DNA of 64,000 bases from Pseudomonas cichorii. GTDB taxonomy: Bacteria; Pseudomonadota; Gammaproteobacteria; Pseudomonadales; Pseudomonadaceae. A program made the position numbers and the translations under genes. The stretch is from positions 2,904,001 to 2,968,000 of the forward strand of contig NZ_CP074349.1 in the NCBI RefSeq assembly GCF_018343775.1, given 5' to 3'. Shown piece by piece: positions 1-11,300 of the stretch. Within the stretch, counting starts at the first letter, position 1. Every line of letters begins with the position of its first letter. A model generated the notes under the pieces. That model did no database searches. It saw nothing but the letters and a program-made list of their open reading frames with translations, and had not been told where the DNA came from.

Positions 1-1
1 C

Positions 2-2120
2 GGTGTAGCGGCCCCCGCGCCACTGTTCAGTGCCTTGCTCAACTACCGGCACAGTGCGGCTGCAGAGAGCAACGAAAGTCTGCAGGCCTGGGACGGTATG
101 CATGTATTGGGCGGCAGTGAGCGCACCAACTACCCGCTGACCCTGAACGTCGATGACCTGGGTGAAGGCTTCAAGTTGACCGCCCTGGCGGTGGCCTCCA
201 TCGGTGCCCAGCGTATCTGCAACTACATGCAGGTTGCGCTGGAGCAACTGACTGAAGCTCTGGAGCAGGCCCCGCAAACCCCGCTGGGCAGTCTGTCGAT
301 CCTGCCGGACAGCGAGCGTGAGCAACTGCTGCATCAGTGGAATGCAAGCGATTCGACCTTTGCCGACGACCACCTGATTCATCGGGCCTTCGAGGCCTGG
401 GCTGTGTCGAATCCTTCGGCTTCGGCAATCCGTTTCGAGAATCGTCGCCTGACCTATGGCGAACTCAATGCTCAGGCCAACCGGGTCGCCCATCGTTTGA
501 TCGAGCTGGGCATCGGCCCGGATGATCGTGTGGCGATCTGCGTCGAACGTGGTCCTGAAATGATCATCGGCCTGCTGGGCATCCTCAAGTCTGGTGCGGG
601 TTACGTGCCGATGGACCCGGCGTATCCGGCTGAGCGTCTGGCGTACCTGCTTCAGGACAGCGCGCCCGTGGCCGTACTGGTCCAGCGTGCGACGGCCAAG
701 GTCTTGGCCCAGGTCAGCGTCCCGGTTATCTGCCTGGATGACGGCAGTCTGCAAGGCATGGGTTTGAACAATCCGCAGGTGGATTCGGCCTCGTCAAACC
801 TGGCTTATGTGATCTACACCTCGGGCTCTACCGGTCTGCCGAAGGGCGTACAGGTCGAGCATCGCAACGTGGCACGGCTGTTCTCGGCGACCCAGTCGTG
901 GTTTGAGTTCGGCCCGACCGATACCTGGGCGCTGTTCCACTCCTTTGCCTTTGACTTCTCGGTCTGGGAAATCTGGGGCGCGCTGGTACACGGTGGCGAA
1001 TTGCTGATCGTGCCGCAACTGGTCAGCCGCTCGCCTCAGGAATGCTATGCCTTGATTTGCGAGGCTGGCGTGACGGTGTTGAACCAGACGCCAAGTGCTT
1101 TCCGTCAGTTGATTGCGGCCCAAGGCGAAAGCCAGCAGTCGCACTCGTTGCGTCAGGTGATCTTTGGTGGTGAAGCCCTGGAAACCGGGATTCTCAAGCC
1201 GTGGTACGCCCGTGCGGTGAACGCCGGAACGCAACTGGTCAACATGTACGGCATTACCGAAACCACGGTACACGTGACTTATCGTGCGCTGGAAGCGGCG
1301 GATGCCTTGCACGCGGGTGTCAGCCCGATTGGCGTGCGAATTCCTGATTTGCAGACCTATGTGCTGGATGCCAACCGTGAGCCCGTGCCGGTCGGTGTGG
1401 TCGGTGAGTTGTATGTCGGCGGTGCAGGCGTGGCACGGGGTTACCTGAACCGCCCTGAATTGAATGAAGAGCGTTTCATTGCTGATCCGTTCAGCCAACG
1501 TCCGGGAGCTCGTCTGTACCGCACCGGCGACCTGGCTCGCTGGACCGCCGAAGGCAGCCTCGATTACCTGGGCCGTAACGACGATCAGGTGAAGATCCGC
1601 GGTTTCCGTATCGAGCTGGGTGAAGTTGAAGCCCAGCTTGCAGCCTGCAATGGCGTACGCGAAGCGGTGGTTATCGCTCGCGAAGACGTTCCGGGCGACA
1701 AGCGTCTGGTGGCTTATGTCATTCCAGAAGAAAACGTGACGCCATCTGCCGCTGACCTGCGCGACCAACTGTTGCAAGCCTTGGCCGAGCACATGCTGCC
1801 AAGTGCCTTTGTGATGCTGGAATCGCTACCGCTGACTACTAACGGCAAGCTGGACCGCAAGGCGCTGCCTGTGCCGGATCAATCGGCATTGGCCAGCCGG
1901 GCCTATGAAGCGCCGCAAGGCAAAGTCGAAACGGCGATTGCCGAACTCTGGCAGGAATTGCTGGGTGTTGAGCAAGTGGGTCGTCATGACCACTTCTTCG
2001 AGCTGGGCGGTCACTCGTTGTTGGCAGTGAAGCTGATCGAACGGATGCGTCAACAGAATCTCAGCGCCGATGTGCGTGTGCTGTTTGGCCAACCAACCCT
2101 CGAAGCCCTGGCGGCGGCAG
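2..2120 (+). other. NRPS module (partial): C(end)-A-T, predicted Thr (becomes Dhb)
   Basis: Adenylation pocket residues read as D,F,W,N,I,G,M,V,H plus the A10 lysine, the standard Pseudomonas Thr code. The following condensation domain is the HHxxDDATS variant, suggesting that the Thr is dehydrated to dehydrobutyrine. Confidence 0.85.
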
Positions 2121-5100
2121 TGGGTGGCGGGACGCGCGGCGTAATTGTTCCCGACAACCTTATTCCTGCTGGCTGTGAGCGTATTACGCCGCAGATGTTG
2201 CCACTGGTTCGTCTGAGTCAGGAGCAGATCGACACGGTCGTGGCCAGTGTGCCGGGCGGTGTTGCCAATGTGCAGGACATCTATGCCCTGGCTCCGCTGC
2301 AGGAGGGGATCATGTATCACCACCTGGCGGCCTCCGTTGGTGACCCGTACCTGCAATATGTGATGTTCGGCTTTGACAGTGAGAGTCGGATCGAAGCTTT
2401 CGCCCAGGCCTTGCAGGCCGTTATTGCCCGTCACGACATCCTGCGCACCGCTGTGCTGTGGGAAGGTCTGGACGAACCACTGCAAGTGGTCTGGCGTGAA
2501 GCGGAGCTGGGTGTTGAAGTCGTGAGCCTGGATCCTGCTGACGGCGATATTGAAACCCGTCTGCATGAGCGTTTCGATCCACGCCATTACCGCCTGGACA
2601 TCCGTCAGGCTCCCCTGATGCGCATTGCCTGCGCGCGGGATCCGCTCAACGATCGTTGGGTGGCCATCCTGCTGTTCCATCACCTGATAGACGATGCAAC
2701 CTCGCTGGCCGTGCTTTCCCATGAGATCGAGGCGTTCATGCAAGGCAGCGAGCATACGCTGGCGGCCTCGGTGCCTTACCGCAACTACGTGGCCCAGGCC
2801 CGCCTGGGAGCCAGTCGCGAAGAGCACGAAGTGTTCTTCCAGAATATGCTCGGGGATATCGACGAACCGACACTGCCTTTCGACCTGCAGGATGTGCAGG
2901 GCGATGGCAGCGGTATCGAAGAGGTTCGCCAGGCCGTGGATGCCGATCTGACACAGCGACTGCGCCATCAGGCGCGTGGGCTTGGCGTCAGCATGGCCAG
3001 TCTCTATCACCTTGCATGGGCGCAGGTCCTGGCCAGGGTCACTGGTAAGGAAGAAGTGGTCTTCGGCACGGTATTGATGGGGCGCATGCAGGGCGGCGAG
3101 GGTGCCGATCGGGCGCTGGGGATGTTCATCAACACCTTGCCGTTGCGCGTGAGTGTCGGTGATATCAATGTTCAGGATGCGGTCAGGAACACTCACCGCC
3201 GTCTGAGCGGACTGCTTGTCCACGAATATGCCTCACTGACGCTCGCGCAGCGCTGCAGTGCTGTAAAAGCGCCATTGCCTCTGTTCAGTGCCTTGCTCAA
3301 TTACCGCCATACGGGAGCATCCCGCTCTCGTGAAGGCATGGATGGCTGGGCGGGCATAGAACTGCTCAAAGGTGAAGAACGCACCAACTATCCACTGACG
3401 CTGTCGGTGGATGACGAAGGTCAGGGCTTTGCTTTCTCGATCATGACCTCTGCTGATGTGGGCGCCAGACGCGTCTGTGACTATGTGCAGCAGGCGCTGG
3501 CAGGGCTGGCCGATGCGATGGAGCGGGCAACGGTTTCAAGGATGCGGGACGTCTCCATTCTGCCGGTTCAAGAGCGAGAACGTGTGATCACGGAGTTCAA
3601 TGCGACCCGTGTGGCGTATCCGCTCGATAAGACCGTCCATGGCCTGTTTGAGGCCCAGGCAGTGCGCACACCAGAGGCCATTGCACTGGTGCATGAGGAT
3701 CGGCAACTGAGCTACGCCGAACTGAACGAGTGTACCAATCGCCTGGCCCGGCATTTGCGCGACCAGGGTGTGGTTGCCAATGCCCGAGTGGCGATCTGTG
3801 TCGAGCGTGGTATCGAGATGGTGGTCGGCCTGCTGGCGATCATGAAGGCGGGTGGCGCTTATGTGCCGCTTGATCCGGACTATCCGGCCGATCGCTTGAA
3901 CTACATGCTGGACAGCAGTGCTCCTGTGGCCTTGTTGACCCTGGGTCAGATACCGGAAGGCCTGTCCTGCGGTCGTGTAGCGACCATCGATCTCGGCCCT
4001 GAGGCGTCCTGGCGCTCAGGGCCGGCTGATCCGGTCACTGGCCAGGCCGATTCCCGGCAGTTGGCTTATGTGATCTACACCTCCGGTTCCACCGGCAAGC
4101 CCAAGGGGGTGATGGTCGAACAGCGGGGCGTGGTCAACCTCCTGTGTGCCATGCGCGACATGGTTCAGGCGACGCCGCAAGATCGCATGCTGGCACTGAC
4201 CACCATCAGCTTCGACATTGCCGGCCTTGAGCTTTACATGCCGCTGATCTGCGGCGCCCGTACCGTGCTGCTGGATCGCCGTCAAAGCCATGACCCGCAA
4301 TTGCTGGCCGAGGCCATCAGCCACAGCGGTGCAACACTGATGCAGGCCACGCCCGCCACCTGGCGACTGTTGCTGGATTCCGGCTGGTCCGGTGCTTCCG
4401 GGCTCAGGGCTTTGTGCGGTGGTGAGGCGCTGCCTCTGGAGCTGGCACAGCGTGTGGCCGCCAGAGTTGAAACGCTCTGGAACGTCTACGGCCCGACCGA
4501 AACCACCATCTGGTCGTCGTCGCTGCAATTTGACGTCAATGACAAGGTATCGACCCGTGTCGGTATCGGGCGGCCGATTGCCAACAATCGTTTTTACCTG
4601 CTGGACGAGCAGGGCGAACCGGTGCCCATGGGCGTGGCGGCCGAGTTGTACATCGGTGGTGATGGCGTGGCACGGGGTTACCTGAACCGGGATGACCTGA
4701 CTGCCGAACGCTTCATGGACGACCCTTTCAGCACCGACACCGGCGCCCGCATGTACCGCACCGGCGACCTGGGCCGCTGGCTGGCAGACGGCAGTATCGA
4801 ATACCTGGGCCGTAACGACGATCAGGTGAAGATTCGCGGCTTCCGTATCGAGTTGGGCGAGATCGAGGCCCGGTTGGCACGTCATGAAACCGTGAAAGAA
4901 GCGGTGGTCATTGCCCGTGAGGACGTGCCGGGTGACAAGCGTCTGGTGGCTTATTTCACTTTGACGGTTGCCCAGGTCGATCTGGAAGTCCTCCGCACGC
5001 ATCTGCAAGACCAGTTGCCGGGTTACATGGTGCCTGCGGCCTATGTCCATCTTGAACATTTGCCTCTGACACCTAACGGCAAGCTGAATCGCAAGGCACT

Positions 5101-5380
5101 GCCGGCACCCGACCAGCAGGCCGTTATCAGCCGTGGCTATGAAGCGCCCCAAGGCGAAACCGAAATCCTTCTGGCACAGATCTGGGCTGAAGTGCTCAAG
5201 GTCGAGCGGGTAGGACGCCATGACCACTTCTTCGAGCTGGGCGGCCATTCGCTGCTGGTGGTCAGCCTGATGGAGAAAGTGCGTCAGGCGGGCATGGAAG
5301 CCGACGTCAAAACCCTGTTTGAACAACCTACCCTCGCGAAATACGCCGCTGCGACGGAAAAAACGGAGATTTTCCTGTGA
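2..5380 (+). CDS. Peptin-type nonribosomal peptide synthetase, 3' end (first synthetase of the locus)
   Basis: The reading frame is open from base 2, so the gene is cut by the window edge; 1792 residues are visible. Domains in order: end of a condensation domain, adenylation for Thr (code DFWNIGMVHK), carrier protein (GGHSLL), dual C/E domain with HHLxxxxGD, adenylation with a Gly-like code (DILQLGVIWK), and a terminal carrier protein (GGHSLLVV). There is no thioesterase, so the chain must pass to the next synthetase. The C-terminal tail after the last carrier is short and ends EKTEIFL. The stop codon TGA overlaps the GTG start of the next gene (GTGA at 5377-5380), implying translational coupling. 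The second condensation domain has an unusual HHLIDDATS active site. Cytoplasmic enzyme; family assignment is very secure, and residue predictions come from manual code extraction. Confidence 0.95.
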   Translation, partial: GVAAPAPLFSALLNYRHSAAAESNESLQAWDGMHVLGGSERTNYPLTLNVDDLGEGFKLTALAVASIGAQRICNYMQVALEQLTEALEQAPQTPLGSLSILPDSEREQLLHQWNASDSTFADDHLIHRAFEAWAVSNPSASAIRFENRRLTYGELNAQANRVAHRLIELGIGPDDRVAICVERGPEMIIGLLGILKSGAGYVPMDPAYPAERLAYLLQDSAPVAVLVQRATAKVLAQVSVPVICLDDGSLQGMGLNNPQVDSASSNLAYVIYTSGSTGLPKGVQVEHRNVARLFSATQSWFEFGPTDTWALFHSFAFDFSVWEIWGALVHGGELLIVPQLVSRSPQECYALICEAGVTVLNQTPSAFRQLIAAQGESQQSHSLRQVIFGGEALETGILKPWYARAVNAGTQLVNMYGITETTVHVTYRALEAADALHAGVSPIGVRIPDLQTYVLDANREPVPVGVVGELYVGGAGVARGYLNRPELNEERFIADPFSQRPGARLYRTGDLARWTAEGSLDYLGRNDDQVKIRGFRIELGEVEAQLAACNGVREAVVIAREDVPGDKRLVAYVIPEENVTPSAADLRDQLLQALAEHMLPSAFVMLESLPLTTNGKLDRKALPVPDQSALASRAYEAPQGKVETAIAELWQELLGVEQVGRHDHFFELGGHSLLAVKLIERMRQQNLSADVRVLFGQPTLEALAAAVGGGTRGVIVPDNLIPAGCERITPQMLPLVRLSQEQIDTVVASVPGGVANVQDIYALAPLQEGIMYHHLAASVGDPYLQYVMFGFDSESRIEAFAQALQAVIARHDILRTAVLWEGLDEPLQVVWREAELGVEVVSLDPADGDIETRLHERFDPRHYRLDIRQAPLMRIACARDPLNDRWVAILLFHHLIDDATSLAVLSHEIEAFMQGSEHTLAASVPYRNYVAQARLGASREEHEVFFQNMLGDIDEPTLPFDLQDVQGDGSGIEEVRQAVDADLTQRLRHQARGLGVSMASLYHLAWAQVLARVTGKEEVVFGTVLMGRMQGGEGADRALGMFINTLPLRVSVGDINVQDAVRNTHRRLSGLLVHEYASLTLAQRCSAVKAPLPLFSALLNYRHTGASRSREGMDGWAGIELLKGEERTNYPLTLSVDDEGQGFAFSIMTSADVGARRVCDYVQQALAGLADAMERATVSRMRDVSILPVQERERVITEFNATRVAYPLDKTVHGLFEAQAVRTPEAIALVHEDRQLSYAELNECTNRLARHLRDQGVVANARVAICVERGIEMVVGLLAIMKAGGAYVPLDPDYPADRLNYMLDSSAPVALLTLGQIPEGLSCGRVATIDLGPEASWRSGPADPVTGQADSRQLAYVIYTSGSTGKPKGVMVEQRGVVNLLCAMRDMVQATPQDRMLALTTISFDIAGLELYMPLICGARTVLLDRRQSHDPQLLAEAISHSGATLMQATPATWRLLLDSGWSGASGLRALCGGEALPLELAQRVAARVETLWNVYGPTETTIWSSSLQFDVNDKVSTRVGIGRPIANNRFYLLDEQGEPVPMGVAAELYIGGDGVARGYLNRDDLTAERFMDDPFSTDTGARMYRTGDLGRWLADGSIEYLGRNDDQVKIRGFRIELGEIEARLARHETVKEAVVIAREDVPGDKRLVAYFTLTVAQVDLEVLRTHLQDQLPGYMVPAAYVHLEHLPLTPNGKLNRKALPAPDQQAVISRGYEAPQGETEILLAQIWAEVLKVERVGRHDHFFELGGHSLLVVSLMEKVRQAGMEADVKTLFEQPTLAKYAAATEKTEIFL
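524..2088 (+). repeat. Thr adenylation/carrier tract nearly identical to two later copies
   Basis: This stretch aligns base for base with 30122-31686 and with 33377-34941 in the third synthetase, except for a divergent patch at about 668-769 and scattered substitutions. It codes for most of the Thr adenylation domain and its carrier protein. Shared substitutions switch between the copies (see findings), which points to gene conversion. Confidence 0.85.
2150..5345 (+). other. NRPS module: C(dual-like, HHLIDDATS)-A-T, predicted Gly
   Basis: The condensation domain carries both HHLAASVGD and HHLIDDATS. The adenylation pocket reads D,I,L,Q,L,G,V,I,W,K, one change from the known Gly code DILQLGLIWK. 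The A10 motif is NGKLNR. Confidence 0.75.
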
Positions 5381-8300
5381 ATTTGATTGAACTGCTGGCA
5401 ACACTGGAAGAAAAAGGCGTCGAGCTTTCCGTTTCGGGTGAGCAACTGGCTGTACGCGGTCGTAAGCAGTCACTGGCCGAGCCAGCCGTCCTTGCCTTGT
5501 TGCGTGAACACAAGGCAATGCTGATCGAGTCGATCAAGAACGGCACGTATGCCACCACCCTGGCGAGCCTGCAGAATGTGCCAGCCAACGGCATTGTTCC
5601 GGGTTGTGAGCACATCACTGCGGATATGCTGCCGTTGCTGACCCTGGATCAGGCGGCCATCGACAGGATCGTGGCCAGTATTCCGGGCGGCACTGCCAAT
5701 GTTCAGGACATCTACCCGCTGGCACCGTTGCAGGAAGGGGTTCTCTATCATCACCTGACTGCCGAGCGTGGTGATCCTTACGTGTTGCAGGCCGACTTCA
5801 CCATGGCAAGCCGCGAGCGACTGGATGATTTCGTCGCGGCCTTGCAGAGCGTGATCGACCGGCATGACATCTTGCGCACATCGCTTGTGTGGGAAGGTTT
5901 GGATGAGCCGGTACAGGTGGTCTGGCGTGAGGCGAAGCTGGGCGTCAGGGACATCAGCCAGGAACTGGAAGAGGGTGAAGTGTTGCCGCAACTCAAGGCA
6001 CGCTTCGATCCTCGTCATTACCGCCTGGATATCGGCCAGGCTCCGCTGATGCTGTTGGTGGTCAGCGAAGACAAGGCCAACCAGCGCTGGCTGGGCATGC
6101 TGCTGTTCCATCACCTGGCCATCGACCATGCTGCGCTGGAGATCGTGCAGCATGAAATGCAGGCGTTTTTGACCGGTCAGTCTAAAACCCTCCAACCCCC
6201 TGTGCCTTATCGCAACTATGTGGCGCAAACCCGCCAGCCCGGAAAGCGTCAGGGCCACGAAGCGTTTTTCGGCGAGATGCTGGGAGACATGGATGAGCCT
6301 ACCTTGCCGTTCGGCCTGCAGGATGTGCTGGGCGACGGTAACGGAGTCGAAGAGGCGCACCTGACGTTGTCCCCTGAGCTTGGGCAACGCTTGCGTACCC
6401 AGACCCGACAACTGGGCGTCAGCGCCGCCAGTCTCTGCCATCTGGCCTGGGCCCGGGTGCTGAGCGTGGTATCGGGCCGCGACGATGTGGTGTTCGGTAC
6501 GGTCATGCTAGGTCGCATGCAGAGCATGCAGGCCAGCGGGCAATCCCTGGGCATGTTTATCAATACCTTGCCGTTGCGTGTGCGTATCGGCGGGCAGAAT
6601 GCCCGTGACGGGGTATCGAATACCCACGCCACGCTAACTCAATTGCTGGGCCATGAGCATGCATCACTGGCGCTTGCCCAGCGTTGCAGCGGCGTACTCG
6701 CCCCGACACCGCTCTTCAGCGCCTTGCTGAACTACCGGCACAGCGCTGACGCCGGGCAACCGCTGGATGCGCAGACACTGGCCGCCTGGAAAGGTATTGA
6801 AACCCTGAGTGCGGAAGAGCGGACCAACTACCCGTTGATTCTGTCGGTTGACGATTTCGGTGAGCATTTTGCACTCAACGTGCAGGCATCGGTGCAAATC
6901 GGCGCGCAACGTGTTGCAGGTTATATGGCCTCGGCCATGACTCATCTGGTCAGCGCTCTGGAGGCGGGTGGTCAAACCGAACTGACGGATATTCCGGTTC
7001 TGCCCGAGGCCGAATGTGAGCAACTGCTGCACAGCTTCAATCACAGTGCTGCCGACTATCCACGGGACAGCTCCGTTCATGCCCTGTTTGAACAACAGGT
7101 GGCCGAGCGTCCTGAAGCGCTGGCCGCTGTTCATGGCGAGCAGACGCTGACGTACGCCGAACTCAATAGCCGGGCCAATCGACTGGCTCATCATCTGATC
7201 AGCCAGGGTGTGATTGCTGGCGATGCCGTAGCCATTCTGCTGCCACGCTCCCTGGATCTGCTGGTGGCGCAACTGGCGATTAATAAATGTGCCGCTGTTT
7301 ATGTACCGCTGGACGTCAATGCACCCCAGGAACGTCAGGCGTTCATGGTGCAGGACAGCGGCGCTCGCCAGATTCTGACCCATGGCGATCTGGATGTGCC
7401 TCAAGGCGTTGCGCGAATTGATCTGGACCGCCTCGACCTTTGCCAGCAGCACGGCGACAACCCGAAGTTGACCTGCTCCAGCGAAAGTGCGGCCTACATC
7501 ATGTACACCTCGGGTTCCACCGGGACGCCAAAAGGCGTGCTGGTGCCGCATCGCGCCATTGCCCGACTGGTGATCAATAACGGCTATGCCGAGTTCAAGG
7601 CTTCGGACCGAGTGGCCTTTGCCTCCAACCCGGCCTTCGACGCCAGCACCCTGGATGTCTGGGCTCCGTTGCTCAATGGCGGCTGTGTCGTGGTTGTGGA
7701 TCAGGACGTGCTGCTGTCGCTGCCGGAGTTCAAGGCCTTGCTGCTGGAGCAGTCAGTCAGCGTGCTGTGGATGACGGCTGGTTTGTTCCATCAATATGCT
7801 TCGGGCCTGCACGACGCTTTTGCCCAGTTGCGCTATCTGATTGTCGGCGGCGATGTGCTGGATCCTACGGTCATCGCTCAGGTCCTGAAAAACGGTGCGC
7901 CTGGACACCTGTTGAACGGCTATGGCCCGACCGAGGCCACGACGTTCTCGGCGACCCATGAAATCAAGGCTGTAGGCGAGGGCAGCATCCCTATCGGCAA
8001 GCCGTTGGCCAATACTCGCTTGTACGTACTCGATGCCCGTCAACAGCCAGTGCCACTGGGCGTAACCGGCGAGCTGTATATCGGTGGCGATGGTGTGGCC
8101 CTGGGTTATCTGAACCGTGCCGACCTGACCGAGCAAGTGTTCGTGGCTGATCCGTTCAGCACCGACCCGGCAGCCCGTTTGTACCGTACCGGCGACCTGG
8201 CGTGCTGGCTGGCAGATGGCACGGTGGAATACCGTGGCCGTAATGACCAGCAGGTGAAGATTCGCGGCTTCCGTATCGAACCGGGCGAGATCGAAACCCG

Positions 8301-11300
8301 ACTGGCCAGCCATGAAGCGGTCAGAGAGGCCGTGGTACTGGTGCGTGAGGACGTCCCGGGCGACAAACGCTTGGTGGCGTATTTCACCGCTACCAGCACC
8401 GAAGTCGATCTGGATGCGTTACGTACCCATCTGCAAGGCCAGTTACCGGACTACATGGTCCCGGCTGCCTATGTGCAACTGGACAGCCTGCCGCTGACCA
8501 ACAACGGCAAGCTGGACCGCAAGGCCTTGTCCGCGCCGGATCACCAGGCGTTTATCAACCGTGGCTACGAAGCGCCACAAGGCGAAACCGAAACCACCCT
8601 GGCGCAGATCTGGGCCGAGGTGCTGCAGGTCGAGCGTGTGGGTCGTCATGATCACTTCTTCGAGCTGGGCGGTCACTCGTTGTTGGCGGTGAAGCTGATC
8701 GAGAAGATGCGCCAGGAAGGGCTGAGCGCCGATGTGCGTGTGCTGTTCAGCCAGCCGACATTGGCAGCCCTGGCGGCTGCCGTGGGCAGTGGCACTGAAA
8801 TCCGTGTACCGGCCAACCTGATCGAGCCGGGTTGTACCCGGATCACGCCGGACATGTTGCCGCTGGTCGAACTGGACCAGAATACCCTGGATCTTGTTGT
8901 AGCAACGGTTCCCGGCGGTGCTGCCAATGTGCAGGACATTTACCCGCTGGCACCGCTTCAACAAGGCATTCTTTATCATCACATCAGCGCCGGGCAGGGC
9001 GACCCCTATGTGTTGCAGGCAACGTTCTCGGTCAAGAGCCGGGAACGCCTCGATGCGTTTGCCAATGCACTGCGTCATGTGATCCAGCGTCACGACATTC
9101 TGCGCACAGCCGTGGTCTGGCAAGGGCTGAGCGAGCCGCTGCAAGTGGTGTGGCGTGAGGCTGACCTGAGTGTGGAGTTCCTTAAACCGGATCCTCGCGA
9201 CGGCACCATTGCCGAACAGTTGAGCGAGCGTTTCGCCAGCAGCCACTATCGTCTCGATCTGGCCGAAGCACCCTTGATCCGGCTGGCCTGTGCCCGTGAT
9301 GGCGACAGCTGGGTCATGCTGCTGATCTTCCATCACCTGGCGCTGGACCATACCGCGATGGACGTGGTGCGCGAGGAGATGCAGGCCTTCATGCTGGGCG
9401 AAGCCGATTTGCTGCCCGCTGCCGTGCCATACCGCAACTACGTGGCTCAGGCTCGCCTGGGGCTGGGTCAGGAAGAACATGAAGCCTTCTTCCGCGACAT
9501 GCTGGGCGATGTCGATGAGCCGACTCTGGCTTACGGTCAGGCCTCGTTGCCCGATGATGGCGGCCATATCGAAGAAGCGCGTGTGCAACTGGATACCGGG
9601 CTGTGCCGTCGGGTACGGGTGCAGGCTCGTCAGCTTGGTGTCAGTGCCGCGAGCCTGATGCACCTGGTCTGGGCGCTGGTGGCCAGCAAGGCCAGCGGCC
9701 GCGCCCAAACTGTGTTCGGTACGGTTCTCATGGGCCGGATGCAGGGCGGCGACGGTGCTGACCGTGCCTTGGGGATGTTCATCAACACGCTGCCGCTGCG
9801 TGTGGATATCGACGGGCGCAGCGTGGTCGAGGGTGTGAAGTCTACCCATGCGCGCCTCAGTGCATTACTGGGGCATGAGCATGCCTCGCTGGCCCTCGCA
9901 CAACGCAGCAGTGCCGTGGCAGCGCCTTCGCCACTGTTCAATTCACTGCTCAATTATCGTCACAGCGCAGCCGATATGGCCTCCAGTCAGGCCTTGTCTG
10001 CCTGGGAAGGTATCGAAAGCCTGAGCAACGCAGAGGGCACCAACTATCCACTGGCCATTTCCGTGGATGACCTGGGTGAGGGCTTTGTCCTCAGCGTGCT
10101 GGCGATGCAGGAAATCGGTGCCCGGCGTGTCTGTGACACCTTTGCCTACACCTTGCAGCAACTGGTCGAGGCCCTTGATGGCCGTCCGCAGACTGCTTTG
10201 CACGATGTGCCGGTCATTGCGCCTCTGGAACGTCAGCGTCTGCTTGAAACATTCAACGACACTACAACGGATTACCCAAGGGACCAGACGCTGCAGCCTC
10301 TGTTCGAGGCCCAGGTTGCCGAACGACCTGAAGCCATTGCCGCCGTGCACGGCGAGCAGTCGCTGACCTATGCCGAACTCAACAGCCGCGCCAACCGTCT
10401 GGCCCATTATCTGGCTGGTAAGGGCGTGAAGGCCGGTGATGCCGTGGCGATTCTGCTGCCGCGTTCGCTGGATCTGCTGGTGGCGCAACTGGCGATCACC
10501 AAGTGCGCCGCCCTCTATGTACCGCTGGACGTCAATGCACCGCTGGACCGTCAGGCCTTCATGGTCCGTGACAGCGGTGCCCGGCAGTTACTGACCCTGC
10601 ATGGCCGTGAGATTCCAGAAGGTGCAGAGCGTCTGGATCTGGACCGGCTCGATGTGAGCAGCCAGCCTGACCATGACCCGCAAAACCGCAACACTGCAGA
10701 GTCGGCGGCTTACATCATGTACACCTCAGGCTCTACCGGCACTCCCAAAGGGGTCATCGTGGCGCACCGTGGCATTGTCAAACTGGTGCGCAACAACGGT
10801 TTTGCCGACTTCAACCAAAACGACCGCCTGGCATTCGCCTCGAATCCGGCATTTGACGCCAGTACCCTGGAAGTCTGGGGCGCGTTGCTCAATGGCGGGC
10901 AAGTGGTGGTGATCGATCATGAATTGCTGCTGGACCCACTGCGTCTGGCCGAAGAACTGGTGGCGAAGGCAATCACGTCACTGTTCGTGACCACTGCGGT
11001 GTTCAATCAGTACGTCAGCCTGATTGGCGAAACCCTGGCAGGGCTGCGAATTCTGATGTGTGGCGGTGAGCGGGCCGACCCGCAAGTATTCCGGGACCTG
11101 CTGGCCATTGCTCCGGATCTGCGCTTGATTCACTGCTACGGCCCGACGGAAACCACCACCTACGCCACGACTCTGCACGTGACCGATGTGCCGCTGCAGA
11201 TGAGCAATGTGCCCATCGGCAAGCCGCTGGCCAATACCCAGGTCTATGTGCTGGATGCCCGTCAGCAGTTGGTACCCACGGGCGTTGCCGGAGAAATATG

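Noticed and set aside
35..37. ATG as the start of the first synthetase
   Set aside because: The frame is open to the window edge and base 2 onward codes for the GVAAPAPLFSALLNYRHS region of a condensation domain, so the gene begins upstream.
1826..3223. 465-codon - strand frame inside the first synthetase
   Set aside because: Antisense to the C2 domain and its flanks; no start context or domain support.
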